Shown one piece after another: positions 55,028 through 63,002 of a DNA stretch of 64,000 bases. Each line of letters opens with the position of its first letter. Position 1 is the first letter of the stretch. Made by a program: the position numbers and the translations under genes. Source of the DNA: Janthinobacterium tructae (GTDB taxonomy: Bacteria > Pseudomonadota > Gammaproteobacteria > Burkholderiales > Burkholderiaceae_D); contig NZ_CP041185.1 of NCBI RefSeq assembly GCF_006517255.1, positions 2,418,001 to 2,482,000 on the forward strand, written 5' to 3'. Under the pieces are notes generated by a model that did not search any database, was not told the origin of the DNA, and was given only the letters and a program-made list of their open reading frames with translations.

Positions 55028-55411
55028 ATGGATATGAAAGTAGAACATCGCACCGGCAGCAACCTGGCACTGGAAGAAACCGATGCACCGATGGAGCAGG
55101 AAGGAAAAAGCGCCAAAGGCGCGGCCGCACAGGACTTGAACCTGAGCGCCGCGGCCTTCACCACCTATTACACGTGGACCGCCAATGGCGTGCATCCTTC
55201 GGTCAACTTCGCCAATGCCAACGTGAAGGCCAATTCGCGCGTATTGCTCAACATCAGCGAATTTGGCGCGAATGCCCAGGATCGTTTCATCGGTGCCGCC
55301 CGCATGGCCGTGTACAACATCGCGCCATATAACGGCGGCTTCCGTGCCTGGGTGGATATCTCGTGGGGCAGCCCGCTCAAGGTGCGTTTCGACGTGTTTG
55401 TGGATCCCTGA
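55028..55411 (+). CDS. Small protein of unknown function, beta-rich
   Basis: A 127-residue protein that I cannot assign. The first 40 residues are charged and polar without a signal peptide; the rest (40-127) alternates hydrophobic and polar residues with many aromatic and Asn positions, as in a beta-sandwich (A-F-T-T-Y-Y-T-W-T, R-F-I-G-A-A-R-M-A-V-Y, L-K-V-R-F-D-V-F-V-D-P end). AGGAG precedes the ATG by 6 bases, a good sign that it is expressed. The context (tRNA-Asn next door) gives no clue. Confidence 0.65.
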   Translation: MDMKVEHRTGSNLALEETDAPMEQEGKSAKGAAAQDLNLSAAAFTTYYTWTANGVHPSVNFANANVKANSRVLLNISEFGANAQDRFIGAARMAVYNIAPYNGGFRAWVDISWGSPLKVRFDVFVDP

Positions 55412-55512
55412 TCCGGGAAACACTGAGCATGCCCCTGCGACCAGCAGACCGGCACCGCGCATGTCGCTAAGACACTAATGGGAAGGCCAGCGTGAACGGG
55501 AAACCGTGCGCG

Positions 55513-55549
55513 CAAAACAAAAGGGCCACGTGTTGCCACGTGGCCCTTT
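55513..55549 (-). terminator. Rho-independent terminator after tRNA-Asn
   Basis: A perfect 13-bp stem (55520-55532 with 55537-55549) with four-base loop, followed on the minus strand by TTTTGTTTT. It lies 15 bases after the tRNA 3' end. It could also act weakly on the plus strand for the small gene ending at 55411. Confidence 0.92.
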
Positions 55550-55563
55550 GCTACTGCTTGTTC

Positions 55564-55639
55564 TGGCTCCCCGACCTGGACTCGAACCAGGGACCTGCGG
55601 ATTAACAGTCCGTCGCTCTACCAACTGAGCTATCAGGGA
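55564..55639 (-). tRNA. tRNA-Asn (anticodon GUU)
   Basis: On the minus strand the 76-base gene starts TCCCTGATAGCTCAGTTGG and ends with encoded CCA. The acceptor stem pairs TCCCTGA with TCGGGGA; the anticodon loop is CTGTTAA, giving GUU (Asn); the T loop is GGTTCGAGTCC. All four arms close. Confidence 0.97.
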
Positions 55640-55897
55640 AAGGAGGCCGAATTATATACGTCAAAATTTCTCATGTCCAGTTTCAATCTGCATGGCCAGC
55701 AAAATACGCCGCCAGGGAACAAGCCTTGGCAAGTGGCTGCGTCCGTCTGCGCGGCGCCACGCAAGATAGTAGAATAGCCAAGCCTTGCCAACACGCAAGG
55801 CGCTAACGGCATGCCGGCAGCGGGGCGTCGACCACCGCGCTGCCAGCATGCGCTTGCAAGGTTCATCCTTGCCCCTGGCTGACTGCTCTCACTCGAC

Positions 55898-56605
55898 ATG
55901 ACAGAATCAAGCGCATCCCTGGTGGACAAGCCCGGCAGCGGCGACAGCTCGGCGCAAATTGCCGAGCATATGGCGGCCGCCATCGTGGCACGCCAATTGC
56001 CGCCCGGTACGCGGTTGCGTGAAGAGGCGCTATGCCGGCTGTATGGCGTCAGCCGCACCAAGATCCGCGCCGCCCTGCTGATTCTCTCGAAAGACAAACT
56101 CATACGCATGGTGCCCGACAAGGGCGCCTTCGTCAGCCAGCCCACCGAAGCGGAAGCGCGCGACATCTTCGCCGCGCGGCGTATCATCGAAGCGGCCCTG
56201 GCGCGCGAATTCGTCGCGCGGGCCAAACCCGCCGACTACCGGATGCTGGAGCGGCACCTGAAAGCGGAACGCCTGGCGCTGGCACAGGCGACGCCGCTGC
56301 GCTCGCAACTGCTGGGCGACTTCCACGTCTTGCTGGCCGACATCGCCGGCAACGCCGTGCTGCGCGATATCGTGCGCGAACTGGTGGGGCGCAGCTCGCT
56401 GATCACCATGCTGTACCAGTCCGGCCACGCTGCCGCCTGCTCGTACGACGAACACGGCCGTTTTCTTGAGGCGGCGCGCAGCGGCGACGCGGACCTGGCG
56501 GCGCGCCTGATGGTCGAGCACCTGACGCATGTGGAAGCGGCCTTGCGCTTCGATGGCAGCGCCGCCGACGCCAGGAAGGACCTGGTGGCGGCGCTGCTGA
56601 TGTAA
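55898..56605 (+). CDS. GntR-family (FCD) transcriptional regulator
   Basis: A 235-residue regulator with an N-terminal winged helix (P-P-G-T-R-L-R-E-E, then Y-G-V-S-R-T-K-I-R-A-A-L) and a C-terminal all-helical FCD domain with metal-binding residues in D-F-H-V-L-L and H-G-R-F. It is convergent with a purine permease gene, which is a plausible target together with other purine genes. No good ribosome-binding site is seen. Confidence 0.88.
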   Translation: MTESSASLVDKPGSGDSSAQIAEHMAAAIVARQLPPGTRLREEALCRLYGVSRTKIRAALLILSKDKLIRMVPDKGAFVSQPTEAEARDIFAARRIIEAALAREFVARAKPADYRMLERHLKAERLALAQATPLRSQLLGDFHVLLADIAGNAVLRDIVRELVGRSSLITMLYQSGHAAACSYDEHGRFLEAARSGDADLAARLMVEHLTHVEAALRFDGSAADARKDLVAALLM

Positions 56606-56618
56606 GCGACGCCATCAT

Positions 56619-56654
56619 CAAAAAAGGCCGCCGATGCGGATGCACGGGCGGCCT
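56619..56654 (-). terminator. Rho-independent terminator after the purine permease
   Basis: AGGCCGCC (56625-56632) pairs with GGCGGCCT (56647-56654) across a 14-base loop, followed on the minus strand by TTTTTTGATG. It lies about 50 bases after the permease stop codon and between it and the convergent GntR gene. Confidence 0.8.
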
Positions 56655-56702
56655 GGTCATTGCGCCGGCAATTGCTTGCCGACGCCTGTCCTGCTCTCCT
56701 CG

Positions 56703-58001
56703 CTATTCGCCCAGGTAGATAAACTTGAACAGGAAGATGGCGGCGATGATGTAAGCCACCACCGACACTTGCTTGCCCTTGCCCGTCAACAGTTTCAATA
56801 CCGCGTAGGTGATGAAGCCGAACGCCACGCCGCTGGCCACCGAATAGGTAAACGGCATCATCAGCGCCGTGATGGCGGCCGGAATGCTTTCCGTGCTGTC
56901 ATCCCAGTCGATGAAGGTCAGTTCGCGCAGCATCAGACACGCCACGTACAGCAGTGCAGGCGCCGTCGCGTACGGCGGCACCGTGTGCGCCAGCGGGGCG
57001 AAGAACAGGCTGCCCAGGAACAGCAGCGCGACGGCCACGGCCGTCAAGCCCGTGCGGCCACCCGCTTGCACGCCGGCCGCGCTTTCCACGAAAGCCGTGG
57101 TGCTCGATGTGCCCAGGCAGGCGCCGGCGGCAATCGCCGTGCTGTCGGCCAGCAAGGCCTTGTTCATGCGTTCCATCTTGCCGTCTTTCAACAAACCGGC
57201 ACGGTTGGCCACGCCCATCAGGGTGCCCGTCGCATCGAACAATTCCACCAGGAAAAATACCAGCACCACGTTGACGATGCCGATCGACAGCGCGCCCATG
57301 ATGTCGAGCTTGAACAGGGTCGGTTCGATGGCGGGCGGCGCCGAGACGATGCCGTTGAACTGGTTGCCGCCGAAGAAGAAGCTGGCGATGGTGATGGTGA
57401 GGATGCCGATCAGGATGGCGCCCGGCACTTTCAGGCGGTCCAGCGCGACGATGATGAAGAAACCGAGGATGGCCAGGATGGGCGCCGCCTGGTGCAAGTC
57501 GCCCAGCGCGATGATGGTGGCGGGGTTCGATACCACGATACCGGCACTTTTCAGGGAAATGATGGCCAGGAACAGGCCGATACCGACGGTGATCGCCGTG
57601 CGCAGCGCGGGCGGGATGCTGTTGATGATCATCTCGCGCACCTTGAACAGGCTGACCAGGATGAACAGGCAGCCGGAAATGAAGACGGCGCCCAGCGCCA
57701 CTTCCCAGCTCATGCCCATGCCCTTGACCACCGTGTACGAGAAATACGCGTTCAAGCCCATGCCCGGCGCCAGCGCGATCGGGTAGTTCGCATACAGGCC
57801 CATGATCAGGGTGCCGATGGCGGCTGCCAGGCAGGTGGCAACAAAAACGGCGTCTTTCGGCATGCCCGCGTCGCCCAGGATGGACGGGTTGACGAAGATG
57901 ATGTAGGCCATCGTCAGGAATGTGGTCAGGCCGGCCAGCAGCTCCGTGCGCACATTGGTTCCGTTGTCCTTCAGTTTGAAATAGCGTTCCAGGAACTGCA
58001 T
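56703..58001 (-). CDS. NCS2-type purine permease (AzgA/PbuG-like)
   Basis: A 432-residue inner-membrane transporter with about 12-14 helices. The AzgA-type blocks are N-P-S-I-L-G, G-M-G-L-N-A-Y-F-S-Y, L-V-E-L-F-D-A-T-G-T-L and the G-T-S-S-T-T-A-F-V-E-S-A-A-G-V binding motif. Members import guanine, hypoxanthine or adenine by proton symport. AGGGG precedes the ATG. Confidence 0.92.
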   Translation of the reverse strand: MQFLERYFKLKDNGTNVRTELLAGLTTFLTMAYIIFVNPSILGDAGMPKDAVFVATCLAAAIGTLIMGLYANYPIALAPGMGLNAYFSYTVVKGMGMSWEVALGAVFISGCLFILVSLFKVREMIINSIPPALRTAITVGIGLFLAIISLKSAGIVVSNPATIIALGDLHQAAPILAILGFFIIVALDRLKVPGAILIGILTITIASFFFGGNQFNGIVSAPPAIEPTLFKLDIMGALSIGIVNVVLVFFLVELFDATGTLMGVANRAGLLKDGKMERMNKALLADSTAIAAGACLGTSSTTAFVESAAGVQAGGRTGLTAVAVALLFLGSLFFAPLAHTVPPYATAPALLYVACLMLRELTFIDWDDSTESIPAAITALMMPFTYSVASGVAFGFITYAVLKLLTGKGKQVSVVAYIIAAIFLFKFIYLGE

Positions 58002-58091
58002 GATTAACCCCTTGTTTTGGTAGAACCGCGCGCCTGGTCTTGGACTATGCGCATCTTTTTTTTTGCAACAACTACTTACTTGCTTACCTGA

Positions 58092-58493
58092 CTACTTGCC
58101 TGGCGCGCTGGCCGGCTTGAAGGCCCACCAGCGGCTGCCCGCAAAATTCCAGACCAGCCCGATACCGGTCGCCAGCACCTGCGCCAGCCAGTAATACCAG
58201 CCCAGCTGGTGTACCAGCAGCCACATCAGGCCCGTATTGATGCACCAGCCGATGCCCAGCAAGGTGAAATACTTGGAAGCCGCCTCGCCATGCCCCTTGT
58301 CGCTCTTAAACGTGAAAAAGTAATTGAGGAGGTAGTTGACGACGGAACCCAGGATATAGCCGATGCCGGAAGCGGCGGCGGCGCTGATGCCGACCCATTC
58401 CACACCGCCCCACAGCACGCTGTATTGCACGGCCGTGCCGGAAGCGCCGACGGCGGCGAAACGTAAAAATTGGTGATGCAGGGAATGAGACAT
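58092..58493 (-). CDS. GtrA-family membrane protein
   Basis: A 133-residue protein with four transmembrane helices and the GtrA motif F-L-R-F-A-A-V-G near the start and N-Y-L-L-N-Y-F-F-T-F in helix 2. GtrA proteins are thought to flip or bind polyprenyl-linked sugars and usually pair with a glycosyltransferase, which is not present here. Start ATG 58493 used; an in-frame TTG at 58499 is the alternative. Confidence 0.85.
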   Translation of the reverse strand: MSHSLHHQFLRFAAVGASGTAVQYSVLWGGVEWVGISAAAASGIGYILGSVVNYLLNYFFTFKSDKGHGEAASKYFTLLGIGWCINTGLMWLLVHQLGWYYWLAQVLATGIGLVWNFAGSRWWAFKPASAPGK

Positions 58494-58629
58494 TGTCAAT
58501 TTTCAAATGAGCGTAAGCAGGATAGTGCCAGAATAAAAAATGGCTACGATTGCTCGTAACCATTTTTCAGCCTGCATTTTACTGCAAGTTGCGCCCAACG
58601 TTCATATTCGCCGCCGATTCGACACTTAC

Positions 58630-58749
58630 AACGCCTAACAAAACCGTAGCGAGCGGAAGGAAGTTGTGGTTGAGAAGCGCAACTGTACGAAAGTACAGTG
58701 AGCATCGCAGACCGCAAATTACGACGCGCAGTAGGTTTTGATAGGCGTT
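58630..58749 (-). repeat. Dispersed structured repeat, copy C
   Basis: Outer stem AACGCCTA (58630-58637) with TAGGCGTT (58742-58749), continued by CAAAACC/GGTTTTG (58639-58645 with 58734-58740) across one A-A mismatch; middle stem TTGTGGT (58664-58670) with ACCGCAA (58711-58717); central hairpin ACTGTAC-GAAA-GTACAGT (58682-58699) with a GNRA-type loop. Its end overlaps by one base the stop codon of the minus-strand cytochrome c gene. Confidence 0.9.
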
Positions 58750-60218
58750 CACCCCTGGCGCCGGCGCAGCCATACAAACAGCGCGATCAGCAGCAAGATG
58801 CCCGCGATGCCGCCCGGCAGCATGAACGGTTGCGCCCGCGCCAGCACGGGCTTCTCGCCACCGCTGCGCGCCTGCGCCACATACGCGGGCGTGACGGACA
58901 CATCCGGGTTGCCGTATTGCTTCAGCACGTAGTTGGCGATCGAAGCGATCTGCTCGTCCGTCAAGGGCTGCACGTAAGAACGCTGGTCGAAACGGGGCAT
59001 GAACGCTTCGTGCTCTTCCCCTTCGATCTTGCGCTCGACGCCAAACAGCATGGCCGAGACCAGGTTGGCCGGCGTGTTGCCGCCCGTCGCCGTGTTGTGG
59101 AACAGGGCCGGATAGGCCTGGCCCGTGCTGCCGGCGCCGCTGGCCGAATGGCAGCTGGCGCAATAGCCGGAAAACAGCACCGCGCCGCTGTTCAGCGAGT
59201 GATGCTCGGTGGAGCCGGCCATGCCGCGCAGCGCGGCTTCTTCGCTGGCGGCGCTGCCGTAACTGAAGGCAGCCTTGGTCTGGCCCGGCGCGCGCACGGG
59301 CGGCACCGTGCGCAAGTACGCCACGATGGCTGCCACGTCGTCGTCGCGCAAAAATTGCAGGCTGTTCTGGATGGCTTCGGCCATGCCGCCCGCTGCCTGC
59401 CCCTTGCCTTCCACGTGACCTGTTTTGAGGTAGGCGGCGATTTCTGCATCCGTCCAGGCGCCGATGCCGCTGACCTTGTCGGACGTGATATTCGGCGCAT
59501 GCCAGGCACCAAGCGACGCGCCCGCCAGGGTCTGGCTGCCGATTTCGGCCATCAGCGCGTTGCGCGGCGTGTGGCAGGCGCTGCAGTGCGCCAGGCCTTC
59601 GGCCAGGTAGGCGCCGCGGTTGATCTGCGCGCTCTTCGCCGGATCGGGCACAAAGCGTTTATTGTCGAGGAACAGGGTGTTCCAGCCCAGCATGGACAGG
59701 CGCACATTGAACGGGAATGGCAGCGCCGTCTGGCGCGCCGGCTCATCGACGGGCTGGACGGCCTGCATGAAGTAGTAATACAGGTCGCCCACGTCCGCAT
59801 CCGTCAGCATCGCATAGCTGGTGTAGGGCATGGCCGGGTACAGATGGCTGCCATCGGCGCGCACGCCGTCGCGCAGCGCGCGCGCAAAATCCGCTTCGCT
59901 GTAATGCCCGATGCCGCCTTTTTTCGACGGCGTGATATTCGTCGCGTAAATCGTGCCCAGCGGCGAGTCGATGGCGTAGCCGCCTGCATACGGCTTGCCG
60001 CCGGCTGCCGTATGGCACGCCATGCAGTCGGCAGCGATGGCCAGATAGCGGCCCCGCTCCAGCCGTGCATCTGGCTTGGCGGCTGTACTTGCGGCCGGCG
60101 CGGCCGGGCGGTCCGGCGTCAGGGTGACGGGTGGCGCCGGTGGCACAGGTGGTAAAGCACGCGCGGCCAGCGGCAAGCCGGCCGCCAGGGTCAGCGTCAG
60201 CAAGAGGCGGCGCATCAT
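58749..60218 (-). CDS. Tri-haem cytochrome c subunit of sugar/alcohol dehydrogenase
   Basis: A 489-residue exported protein with a signal peptide (residues 1-21), three c-type haem sites C65-M-A-C-H, C212-S-A-C-H and C353-A-S-C-H, and a C-terminal membrane helix near 465-485 (the G-I-A-G-I-L-L-L-I-A-L segment). It passes electrons from the FAD subunit to quinone or oxidase. ATGATG at 60218 overlaps the GMC gene stop by ATGA and has GGGAGG 5 bases upstream. A structured repeat lies directly at its stop codon. Confidence 0.93.
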   Translation of the reverse strand: MMRRLLLTLTLAAGLPLAARALPPVPPAPPVTLTPDRPAAPAASTAAKPDARLERGRYLAIAADCMACHTAAGGKPYAGGYAIDSPLGTIYATNITPSKKGGIGHYSEADFARALRDGVRADGSHLYPAMPYTSYAMLTDADVGDLYYYFMQAVQPVDEPARQTALPFPFNVRLSMLGWNTLFLDNKRFVPDPAKSAQINRGAYLAEGLAHCSACHTPRNALMAEIGSQTLAGASLGAWHAPNITSDKVSGIGAWTDAEIAAYLKTGHVEGKGQAAGGMAEAIQNSLQFLRDDDVAAIVAYLRTVPPVRAPGQTKAAFSYGSAASEEAALRGMAGSTEHHSLNSGAVLFSGYCASCHSASGAGSTGQAYPALFHNTATGGNTPANLVSAMLFGVERKIEGEEHEAFMPRFDQRSYVQPLTDEQIASIANYVLKQYGNPDVSVTPAYVAQARSGGEKPVLARAQPFMLPGGIAGILLLIALFVWLRRRQG

Positions 60219-61873
60219 GCTGCCTCCCTTGCCAGGGTACGGGCGATGTCGTCGGCCGCGCGCAAACCGAGCGCGGCCATGCTGAGGGTGGTGTTGACGA
60301 CGCTGGCCGACGGCATGGCGCCGCCGCCCGGCAGCCACAAATTGGCATGGTCGTGCGCGCGGCAATTGCCGTCGACGACGGAGTCAAGACGGTTCGAACC
60401 CATGATGACGCCGCCCATGATGTGGTTATTCGCGTTCAGGCTGTCGGTGATATGGAATTCCACGGCGCCGAACAGCTTGCCGATGTGTTCGAGCTGCGCA
60501 TGCGCGGCCTTCGCGCCATTACGCACGTAGTCGCCCACATCGTAATAAATGTCGGGACAGGCCAGGCCCAGCGGGTCCTTGCGCGTCTTGCTCAAGGTCA
60601 AGCGGTTGTGCGCCTCGGGCAGCGGTTCCAGGCTGATCGACAGGTCCACGCCAAACGCGGCGCGGCGGCGAATTTCATCGTCGAGGTCCTTGCCCACCAG
60701 GCCCAGCTTCAAGGATTGCTGCGTGGCAGGTCCCACCCTGGTGATATTGTTCAGGATCATCTTGTTAGCCGAATACTGCGCGCGGAAGGCACCGTCGCGC
60801 GGTCCCACCAGGCAGCTGCTCTGCGCGGGGCCACGGCCCGTCCAGATCGGTTCATTGGCGAGGAAGGTACAGTGAAAGCCCGAGTGATCCATCATGTTGC
60901 GGCCGACCTGATCCGAACTGTTGGCGATGCCGTTCGGATTGTTCTGGTTCGCTGCCAGCAGCAGCAAGCGCGGCGTTTCGATGCCATTGCAAGCAATCAC
61001 GAAGGCCTTGCCGGTCGCCATGTGCGACTGTTTTTTCGCGTCATACCAGTGCACGGCCGTCACGCGGTTGTTCTGGTCCGTATCGATGCGGTAGACGACG
61101 GCCTCGGCCAGCACGCCAGCGCCTTTCAGCTCGGCCCGCTCCACGTGGTGGATGCCGTTATACATGGCGCCGATGGGGCAGATCGGCTGGCAATTGTTAT
61201 TGCCGCAGCAGGTCGGGCGGCCCTGCCATGGGCGCGTCGAGCGCCCTTGCGGAATCGGCACGGAGCGGTAGCCGTGCGGGTTGACCACTTCGGCGAAGCG
61301 CTTGTCGCCATAACCCCAGGGCACCATGTCCATCGGATACGGTTTGCTGCGCTCGCTGGGCGACTGCAGCGCCGGATCGTTGGGGCCGGCCACGCCCATT
61401 TCCTGCTCGGCGCGGCAATAATACGGTTCCAGCTCAGCGTAGGAAATGGCCCAGTCGCGCCCTACCCCGTAATCGCTCTTCATGCGCATGTCGGACGGCA
61501 AATGGCGCCAGCACGACGCGGCCCAGTGCCAGGTGGTGCCGCCTACCGTGCGCAAATAGCCCTGCTGGAAGCTGCTGCCGCTGGGGCCGGACAATTCCAC
61601 ATAGTTGTTCTTTGGAAAATACAGGGGTGCGGGCGCGTTGTCCGCCTGCGGATACAGGCCCTGGAAGTCGGAACCGACGCGATTCTCGAACGGCATGTTG
61701 CGCCAGTTTTCCACGGCCTGGCCCCGCTCGATGCGCAAGCCCGCTTCCAGCATGATCACGGAATGGCCTTGGGCGGCCAGCTGGTCGGCCATCATGGCGC
61801 CCACGACGCCCGTGCCGACGATGACGACATCGGCGACGACGTCGCCATTACTCTTGAATTGGGGTGATTTCAT
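60215..61873 (-). CDS. FAD-dependent GMC oxidoreductase, dehydrogenase catalytic subunit
   Basis: A 552-residue flavoprotein. The FAD-binding motif G-T-G-V-V-G-A is near residues 20-26 and the GMC signature near N-G-I-E-T-P-R-L-L-L. Four cysteines (C222, C223, C228, C232) form a group like that of FAD glucose dehydrogenase of Burkholderia, which carries a 3Fe-4S cluster. It is the catalytic subunit of a membrane-bound glucose, sorbitol or gluconate dehydrogenase; the exact sugar is not decided. It overlaps the gamma subunit gene by ATGA. Confidence 0.92.
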   Translation of the reverse strand: MKSPQFKSNGDVVADVVIVGTGVVGAMMADQLAAQGHSVIMLEAGLRIERGQAVENWRNMPFENRVGSDFQGLYPQADNAPAPLYFPKNNYVELSGPSGSSFQQGYLRTVGGTTWHWAASCWRHLPSDMRMKSDYGVGRDWAISYAELEPYYCRAEQEMGVAGPNDPALQSPSERSKPYPMDMVPWGYGDKRFAEVVNPHGYRSVPIPQGRSTRPWQGRPTCCGNNNCQPICPIGAMYNGIHHVERAELKGAGVLAEAVVYRIDTDQNNRVTAVHWYDAKKQSHMATGKAFVIACNGIETPRLLLLAANQNNPNGIANSSDQVGRNMMDHSGFHCTFLANEPIWTGRGPAQSSCLVGPRDGAFRAQYSANKMILNNITRVGPATQQSLKLGLVGKDLDDEIRRRAAFGVDLSISLEPLPEAHNRLTLSKTRKDPLGLACPDIYYDVGDYVRNGAKAAHAQLEHIGKLFGAVEFHITDSLNANNHIMGGVIMGSNRLDSVVDGNCRAHDHANLWLPGGGAMPSASVVNTTLSMAALGLRAADDIARTLAREAA

Positions 61874-62529
61874 TTTGCTTGCTTGCCTTTAGTTTCGGGG
61901 GTGCCGGTAGTGGCCGGGACCGGCACGGGTTTGGGCGCCACGGGCGCGGAGACGCGCACGGCCGGCGGCGCCTTCAGCCACCACAGGGGGCCGTAGTTGC
62001 AATAGGTGGGCACGACCTGGCCATCGGCCACCGTGCGATACATCAACGCTTCCGCATATGCGACGACGATGGACTTCGTGCCCTGCGCCGCGTTGCCGGC
62101 GACGGTGCCCGTGTACCAGGCGGCGACGATGGCCAGCGCCAGCTCGCGCAAGCCGGCGTCCGCGGCGGTGGCGGCCGCCAGCAGCGCCTTCGCTTCCTGG
62201 CCCGTGACGAGCAGCGCGCCCAGCTGCGGCAAGCGCTCGGCAAAGTCAGGCACGTTGCTGCGCATGGCTTGCTCGATACGCGCCGCCGTCGCGGCAGACA
62301 GGTCGCGGTGGCCCGTGATGGTTTGCGACAAGGTGTAGAACAGCATGCTGGCGCGCGCCAGGCCGGGCGCCGCAGCGCTGGCCGGCGCCTGCATGGCGGC
62401 GGACAGGGGATTGCTCCAGAAACCGGCCTGCGCCAGCAAGGCGGCCAGACCGATCAGGGCGTGGCGGCGGCTGATGTGTGGAAGGGATGAAACGGATGTT
62501 GCAGATGGTTCGCTGCCTGGATGGTTCAT
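61870..62529 (-). CDS. Small (gamma) subunit of FAD-dependent sugar dehydrogenase, Tat-exported
   Basis: A 219-residue protein with a twin-arginine signal (R21-R22 in I-S-R-R-H-A-L-I-G-L). Such subunits act as chaperone and export partner for the FAD subunit, which lacks its own signal. The mature part has the L-A-L-A-I-V-A-A-W-Y-T-G block and a Pro/Val-rich tail. First gene of a three-gene operon with coupled ATGA overlaps. Confidence 0.88.
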   Translation of the reverse strand: MNHPGSEPSATSVSSLPHISRRHALIGLAALLAQAGFWSNPLSAAMQAPASAAAPGLARASMLFYTLSQTITGHRDLSAATAARIEQAMRSNVPDFAERLPQLGALLVTGQEAKALLAAATAADAGLRELALAIVAAWYTGTVAGNAAQGTKSIVVAYAEALMYRTVADGQVVPTYCNYGPLWWLKAPPAVRVSAPVAPKPVPVPATTGTPETKGKQAK

Positions 62530-62596
62530 GAGACTCCCGCAAGACTTGTTGTTTTGTTGACTTGGATGATTGCGTTACATTGCATTTGCGCATAAA

Positions 62597-62610
62597 TGGA
62601 ACCGGTTCCA
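62597..62610. promoter_or_regulatory. LacI/GalR-type palindromic operator
   Basis: TGGAACCGGTTCCA is a perfect 14-bp palindrome with a central CG, the form bound by LacI-family repressors. It lies at or just after the expected transcription start of the dehydrogenase operon, where a repressor would block it. The regulator gene is not in the window. Confidence 0.6.
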
Positions 62611-62611
62611 C

Positions 62612-62641
62612 ATTATCCTACATAAATAAATTGTTTGCCAA
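62612..62641 (-). promoter_or_regulatory. Sigma-70 promoter of the dehydrogenase operon
   Basis: On the minus strand TTGGCA (62641-62636) and GATAAT (62617-62612) are separated by 18 bases, a reasonable -35/-10 pair. The palindromic operator follows immediately. Confidence 0.55.
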
Positions 62642-63002
62642 TGGAGCATCAGGACTGGGGGTTGGTCTTTGATTGTTGCCTGGATTCCGCATGGATCCCG
62701 GCGTTTCGCGCAGGCGTCATGGCGACCCGTTGCGCTTGTTAGCCGATTCATGCACAGACGCGCTGGCGGCGCGAAATAAAGACAGAATGCCTGCGGCTTC
62801 CCGGAAATGATTGCGAATACGCGGAAAACTTGGCAGCATGGCAAATAAAACGGCTGCATGCCAGGCAAGGTCAATTTCTATAAAACCAAGTTTCTGACAA
62901 GGAGGCATATCGACGTACCCGATGGAGGCCATGCGATATATAGCTGTTCAACTGCGGCGCGGAATGCGTCCGTGCAAGCAACCTGAAACTGATCCTCAAA
63001 CC

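Larger units (their letters stand above)
62530..63002. other. Intergenic region upstream of the dehydrogenase operon
   Basis: A 473-base region that contains the operon promoter and palindrome on its left (62597-62641). The right part (62642-63002) is a possible promoter region for the plus-strand hydrolase; I see no further gene in it. A short frame beginning at 62922 continues into the hydrolase but lacks support. Confidence 0.5.

Noticed and set aside
58002..58091. T-rich stretch between the permease and GtrA
   Set aside because: A run of T on the plus strand without a preceding stem; not a terminator for either minus-strand gene.
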